Origin: Gymnopus androsaceus JB14
Lineage: Eukaryota; Basidiomycota; Agaricomycetes; Agaricales; Omphalotaceae
Assembly: GCA_009733575.1 (NCBI GenBank)
Contig: ML769421.1
Span: 277,355-341,354, forward strand
DNA length: 64,000 bases
Reading direction: 5' to 3'
Part shown: one piece after another, positions 60,133 to 64,000 of the stretch
Layout of the letters: every line of letters starts with the position of its first letter
How positions within the stretch are numbered: position 1 is the stretch's first letter
The notes under the pieces: generated by a model
Databases searched by the model: none
What the model was told of the DNA's origin: nothing
The model's input: only the letters and a program-made list of their open reading frames with translations
Made by a program: the position numbers and the translations under genes

Positions 60133-61583
60133 CTAGCAAACCTGCACGTCCTTACTGACTTCCCAGACACTCTCAAACCCAAGCTCGGATGCATGAGGAA
60201 ATGAGCTTGGCGGTGGGAACTTGAGACGGCTGAAAAAAACGATACTGAGCAACATAAAGCAACATGAAAAGAATAAATTGTACCTCGAGAAAATTTCCTT
60301 GAGATCCCGAAATATCGGAACTGCCTCCTGGCTCAGTCTATCTACAGACTCTTCGCAGTCCTTCAGACCGAGCTCCTTCATCCTCGAATACAACCTTTGA
60401 TAATATTGGGTCAAGAAATCCTCGGCGACCGGGCCATCCAAGTAACCGAGAATGCATCGGGGGATGAGTGCGTGCATCATCTTCTTGGAGGGAAAGTCTT
60501 TCCTGACCAACGAGTATGCTCCTACCCAGACTTTTACCTGCGAAGGACAAAGGGAAGTAAAACGCCATCTGAGTCAACGAATCTAAAATGACCACACGGT
60601 GCTCACCAGAATCATGATACCCCATTTCTTCGCAACGGACGCGCATGTGTGGGCACAGAATACATACATGTGAAACATTCCTCTTTGTCCTCTGGGAGGG
60701 TCGTAAAGTCCACATCGCAATCGAAACAGTCATGATAACCGAGACCTTCTAGATCAATAGCACGAAATTCGTCGTCTTTCTGAAGAACATTTCGGGGATG
60801 AAAGTCGGTATGCACGAAACCTTCATTATGAATATCTCTAAAGTGATTGAGGAGAATAGCCCTATATCGACATTGTAAATATTTCGACGGAACGGATATG
60901 AGACTGCGTTACAGACTTTTCCGGTGGTTCCAAGTAATGAAATGGCGCGTTTAGACAGGCTCCGAAGCGCTCAAGAACAAGGCAACCCCAAGGATTTGCC
61001 CCGGGTTCCAGCTCTGCAGCCCAGTAACCAAACATTTTAGGGAATAACACGACCTTGCAGCGACTTGAGTACGCTGTACAATTGGGCTTCGCGCCAGACG
61101 CGTTTCATTTCTCCCAATTTAATGACGACGGTATCCGTTTTGCAGCCATCTGGCTGCCAGTAGAGAACCTCCGTATACGGTCGAATAGTTTCCGTCGTGG
61201 ATAACTTCAGTGAAGAGCATGGTGCTGAAATGCGGTAGTGGCGGGATGCTCTTTACTGGAAAGATAGCGTCGACATCAAAAAGATCGTACTTTCCGCCGT
61301 TCTCGAGAGTCGTGTCCATATCTACGGGATGAATATTTGGAACTGCGGTCTTGGCTGTGTCGTTGTCGTGCATTAGTGGTGGTGATGAAGGCTGACCATG
61401 GACTTGTCGGAAAGACGACAGCAAGGACTGAAGCTGGACCGTGTACCCTTGAAGGCTATGTTTACGAGATTCAAGGGTTTTAATCTGCGATTCGCAAACC
61501 TCGACCTCCTGCTGTGCGCTTTGCAGAATTGGGAGCACTTCCTCAGGCTCAAGGTTCGAAATTGACGCAGTTCCGACTCCCAT
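60133..61583 (-). CDS. Kinase-like (aminoglycoside-phosphotransferase fold) protein
   Basis: Starts MGVGTASISNLEPEEVLPIL with a coiled coil (VEVCESQIKTLESRKHSLQ). The kinase-like N-lobe follows (IHDGNYSTVY, then VLYWQPDGCKTDTVVIKLGE, MKRVWREAQLYSVLKSLQG). The hinge region is FGYWAAELEPGANPWGCLVL. After an intron come AILLNHFRDIHNEGFVHTDF and HPRNVL, then RAIDLEGLGYHDCFD. The HxDxxxxN catalytic loop is present, and the metal-binding Asp is in IDLEG. The C-terminal helices are GYLDGPVAEDFLTQYYQRLY and LGFESVWEVSKDVQVC. A frame change near 61165 (STVY to VLYWQ) is not explained by an intron. The substrate is unknown. It is a different subfamily from the gene at 35696. Confidence 0.7.
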
Positions 61584-62639
61584 CGTAGTTTTTTGAGTAT
61601 CGGGGAAGAATCGTCAGGTATTCGAGTTGTAAAGAGAGGTTGACTGCAGTTTGAACAGAGAGACATGGCGGGTAAAGTAAAAAAAAGGGGGGCTTTCTCA
61701 CGATCGCGCAATCTATTGCTCATGCTACGCGATCTCAGTTTCTCCAATCATCGCAGCGCTCATCTAGGCAAGGTAGTCCAAGGCTTCGAAGTCGAGGAGT
61801 TCTTGTCAAACACATAGTGTACTCTTGATCTACCAGTTCTGCAAGCGCATAGATAGATAGGGACCGGTACAGACCAGACCCGAGATGTGACGGCTGGTGA
61901 CTAGGTAAAGCACTGTAAGTTGTTTAGAAAAAGTAGGTTCTACTGTGAATCACCCTGATATTAGTAGTCTTTTGTAGTAAAGTAAAAAAAAGTATTGGGT
62001 GGGGCCGACATTTCACTACAAATGTGTCAGTGTCAGGACAAATTCAGAAAGGCTTTGCATGAAAAAAAACGATGTTCTGGCACTGCGTCTAACCACTGAT
62101 CGAGAAAAGAATCCAACTGTGCAATTAGCTTGCAATTAGCTACTGCGTTGACTGTATTCTCAGGTCATTCCACGTCGTCATATCAGATACTGAGAGTCAT
62201 TCGGAATGACGGGGAACACTGACAATGACGCCCGCGACGAGATTTAGACTTGGGTTTCCTTGTCTGAATAAATTCCAGATGCTTTCACATGGCTCGAAAG
62301 GACACTACCAGTTCTCCGAGGTCAGAACGGTGAGAATCGTCGAGAACGCGGAGAGATGATGCAAATGCGGTGGAGGGCACTGGATCTCGTGCTGAACAGT
62401 ACAGCTTCATTTTAAGGTTGGTAAGCTATAACCGGTAGCTGCTGTTTGACCAAACGCTCTTCCGAGATTCCGTCGAAGTGTCATTATCAGGAACTAGCGG
62501 AAAGTTAAACGATGATGGAGGTCTCTGCTAAGGTTGCCAGAGGATAGGAGTCGAGGTCCCACCAGTTAGAGTACATTCACGAGAGCGGATTTCACAGTGG
62601 ATTATGAATACAATGTACAGCGATAGGAGAAAGTGCAAA
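61584..62639. other. Intergenic, no gene seen
   Basis: Contains the second copy of the about 100-bp repeat (61700-61800) and otherwise no supported feature. Confidence 0.5.
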
Positions 62640-63190
62640 TCAGACCAATATCCTGCATGTTTAGAAAGATTAGCATCGATAATGCAAATGGAGTAACAAT
62701 ACACACCATCCCTTGTCCTTCTTAGCTGTGAATTCCAATTTGTCAACATCGATCCTGCCACCTAACGGTTCGACAAACTTTCGAAACTCCTCCAGATGAG
62801 CCAGGTCAGTTTCGTTCGGATACCACAGATCCCTATAAGGGCCATTTTGGTCAAGTTGATCGGGGCTCTGATATCTAACCACTATTGTGACGAAGAGAAT
62901 GTGAACGATGACTATTTTATTGTCTTTCCGGCCGAAAAATACTGTTGAAGAGGATATATTAATTCGGCACATGAATAAGATGAACCGCGAAGAACAGGAG
63001 CTCGAGCTTTGGAGTCTTTGGGCAGACCGCGTTGCCATCCATCATAGACGAAGATGTTTAGCTTGGTGGTCTTCTTCTTGGAGAGCGGCAGTTTCAAGTC
63101 TCTGAAGACGAAGTCATTGAAATCTCTGGCAGACATTGCAAAGCCGCTATAGATACATTGAATCTCGCGCTGGATCTTTTCGTCGGACAT
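62640..63190 (-). CDS. Small hypothetical protein
   Basis: Not recognised. The first exon is MSDEKIQREIQCIYSGFAMS, ARDFNDFVFRDLKLPLSKKK, TTKLNIFVYDGWQRGLPKDS and RGSSYSCAELIY. An intron near 62885-62960 (boundaries uncertain) joins to YQSPDQLDQNGPYRDLWYP, NETDLAHLEEFRKFVEPLGG, RIDVDKLEFTAKKDKGW. A last intron (GTGTGT to ATGCAG) leaves ILV and a stop at 62640. About 140-150 residues, soluble. An in-frame ATG 8 codons earlier (63214) is also possible. Confidence 0.5.
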
Positions 63191-63930
63191 GATGGCGGTT
63201 GGGGAAAACGTCATGCATCACGCTTGTTGTTTCGCGGCCATGACCTTCGATGCCTGCAGACACGGTTTGACGACTTTGCGATAAACCCTCCTTATTCACA
63301 ATACTCTTGGTATTTTTCTGACCAAGCCTCAAGCAAGGCTTCGACGTGAAGAAGCAGGTACTCCATGGACAACTCTTTTCTCCTAGGTTTATTTGACCGA
63401 TTCTTCGTAGAGGATTATTCTGATTCAGACAGTATGGTCTCCATTGGTTCTCAGGGTATCTAGTTCGCTCCTCCGTAGCCCTTTATATACTTATTTGCGA
63501 TCTATACAGGAGTTCAAGAATCAAGTAGGATCAGTTACATGAGTCTACTCTGACTTCACCACGACCCAATACGGTCAAAACGGCGATAATGATATAATTC
63601 GACTCCTAATTGAGGTTGGATCGATTTCTTCAGGCTAATGCGAATGATGAGGATGTGGCAGTTTCATTGAGGAATGACCAGGTTCAAGTTGAGCGTGATC
63701 TCAAGGAGTATCTGGACGAAATTGGGTCTCGATGGGAATAGTCTCTTCTTGTTAGGGAATAAAGTCATTTTGGTCAGAAACGTTTTGAAGAACGATGATG
63801 ACGACACGGATATAATGGAGGCAGAGGATGATGATGATGACTTGGATGAAGAGGGAATAGGTTTGCATGGGTTTGAAATTTTTTATGGTGGTTGGATCAG
63901 ATCACAGATCTCGCTCAAAGCAATAGATGA
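63191..63930. other. Mostly uncalled; one acidic coding-like piece
   Basis: On the plus strand 63634-63741 reads QANANDEDVAVSLRNDQVQV, then ERDLKEYLDEIGSRWE and a stop. 63780-63860 reads an Asp/Glu-rich run. They may be exons or relics of an unknown gene. No family match. Confidence 0.3.
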
Positions 63931-63939
63931 TATATTAGA

Positions 63940-64000
63940 GGTATGTGATGAGACTGTTACAGACTTTGTCAAGTAATAAAATGGCGCGTTTGGACAGGCT
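63940..64000 (-). pseudogene. Edge of another kinase-like copy
   Basis: AATGGCGCGTTTGGACAGGC and TGTTACAGACTTT match 60905-60960 inside the kinase-like gene, on the same strand. In the minus frame it reads ACPNAPFYYL...KSVT against ACLNAPFHYL...KSVT. The copy runs off the window. Whether it is alive cannot be told. Confidence 0.7.

Noticed and set aside
1..64000. CRISPR array, secondary-metabolite cluster or viral insertion
   Set aside because: No regularly spaced repeats, no PKS/NRPS/terpene synthase genes and no virus-like proteins found.

Overview
The window is nuclear DNA from a mushroom-forming basidiomycete (Agaricomycetes, probably Agaricales). Genes are dense with short (about 45-60 nt) GT-AG introns. 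The gene set is typical of that group: multi-intron basidiomycete laccases, an F-box protein of the PPEILAEIF type, DUF6697-like and atypical protein-kinase-like proteins, a muskelin and a CCR4 deadenylase. No prokaryotic, viral or organellar signal is seen.

Layout. 0-14 kb is a conserved gene block: a low-complexity protein broken by frameshifts, cytochrome c peroxidase (frameshifted in this sequence), prefoldin subunit 4 (minus), sphingosine-1-phosphate lyase, an arrestin-like adaptor, and muskelin (minus). 14-18 kb is decayed: a ruined kinase-like copy and a broken F-box/LRR gene. 18-34.5 kb is a laccase tandem array: lac1 and lac2 are adjacent; CCR4 and an intron-containing tRNA-Glu lie between lac2 and lac3. 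35.7-38 kb holds the better preserved kinase-like paralogue. 38-52 kb mixes small membrane proteins, an internally deleted EF-2 pseudogene, a conserved hypothetical with PPPAY, the histone chaperone CHZ1 and poorly coding DNA. 52-57 kb holds a fourth, inverted laccase that sits inside a split duplicate of the neighbouring DUF6697-like gene. 57-64 kb has the intact DUF6697-like gene, a bZIP factor, a second kinase-like gene, a small hypothetical gene, and the edge of another kinase-like copy.

The most interesting feature is the laccase module. All four laccases are carried with the same upstream piece of a second, unrecognised gene (here ORF-X, motif ELLxNPFxxNSKAK), the same core promoter (GATATTTAAGCT about 55 nt before ATG) and the same 3' flank. 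ORF-X is best preserved before lac4 and decayed before lac1-lac3. The laccases have about 25 exons, including predicted 3-nt and 5-nt microexons that are conserved in all four copies. The lac1/lac2 promoters carry long inverted repeats, one with a compensatory base change.

Several conserved genes carry single-base frameshifts. Some are probably assembly indels, others true pseudogenes; the sequence alone cannot separate them.
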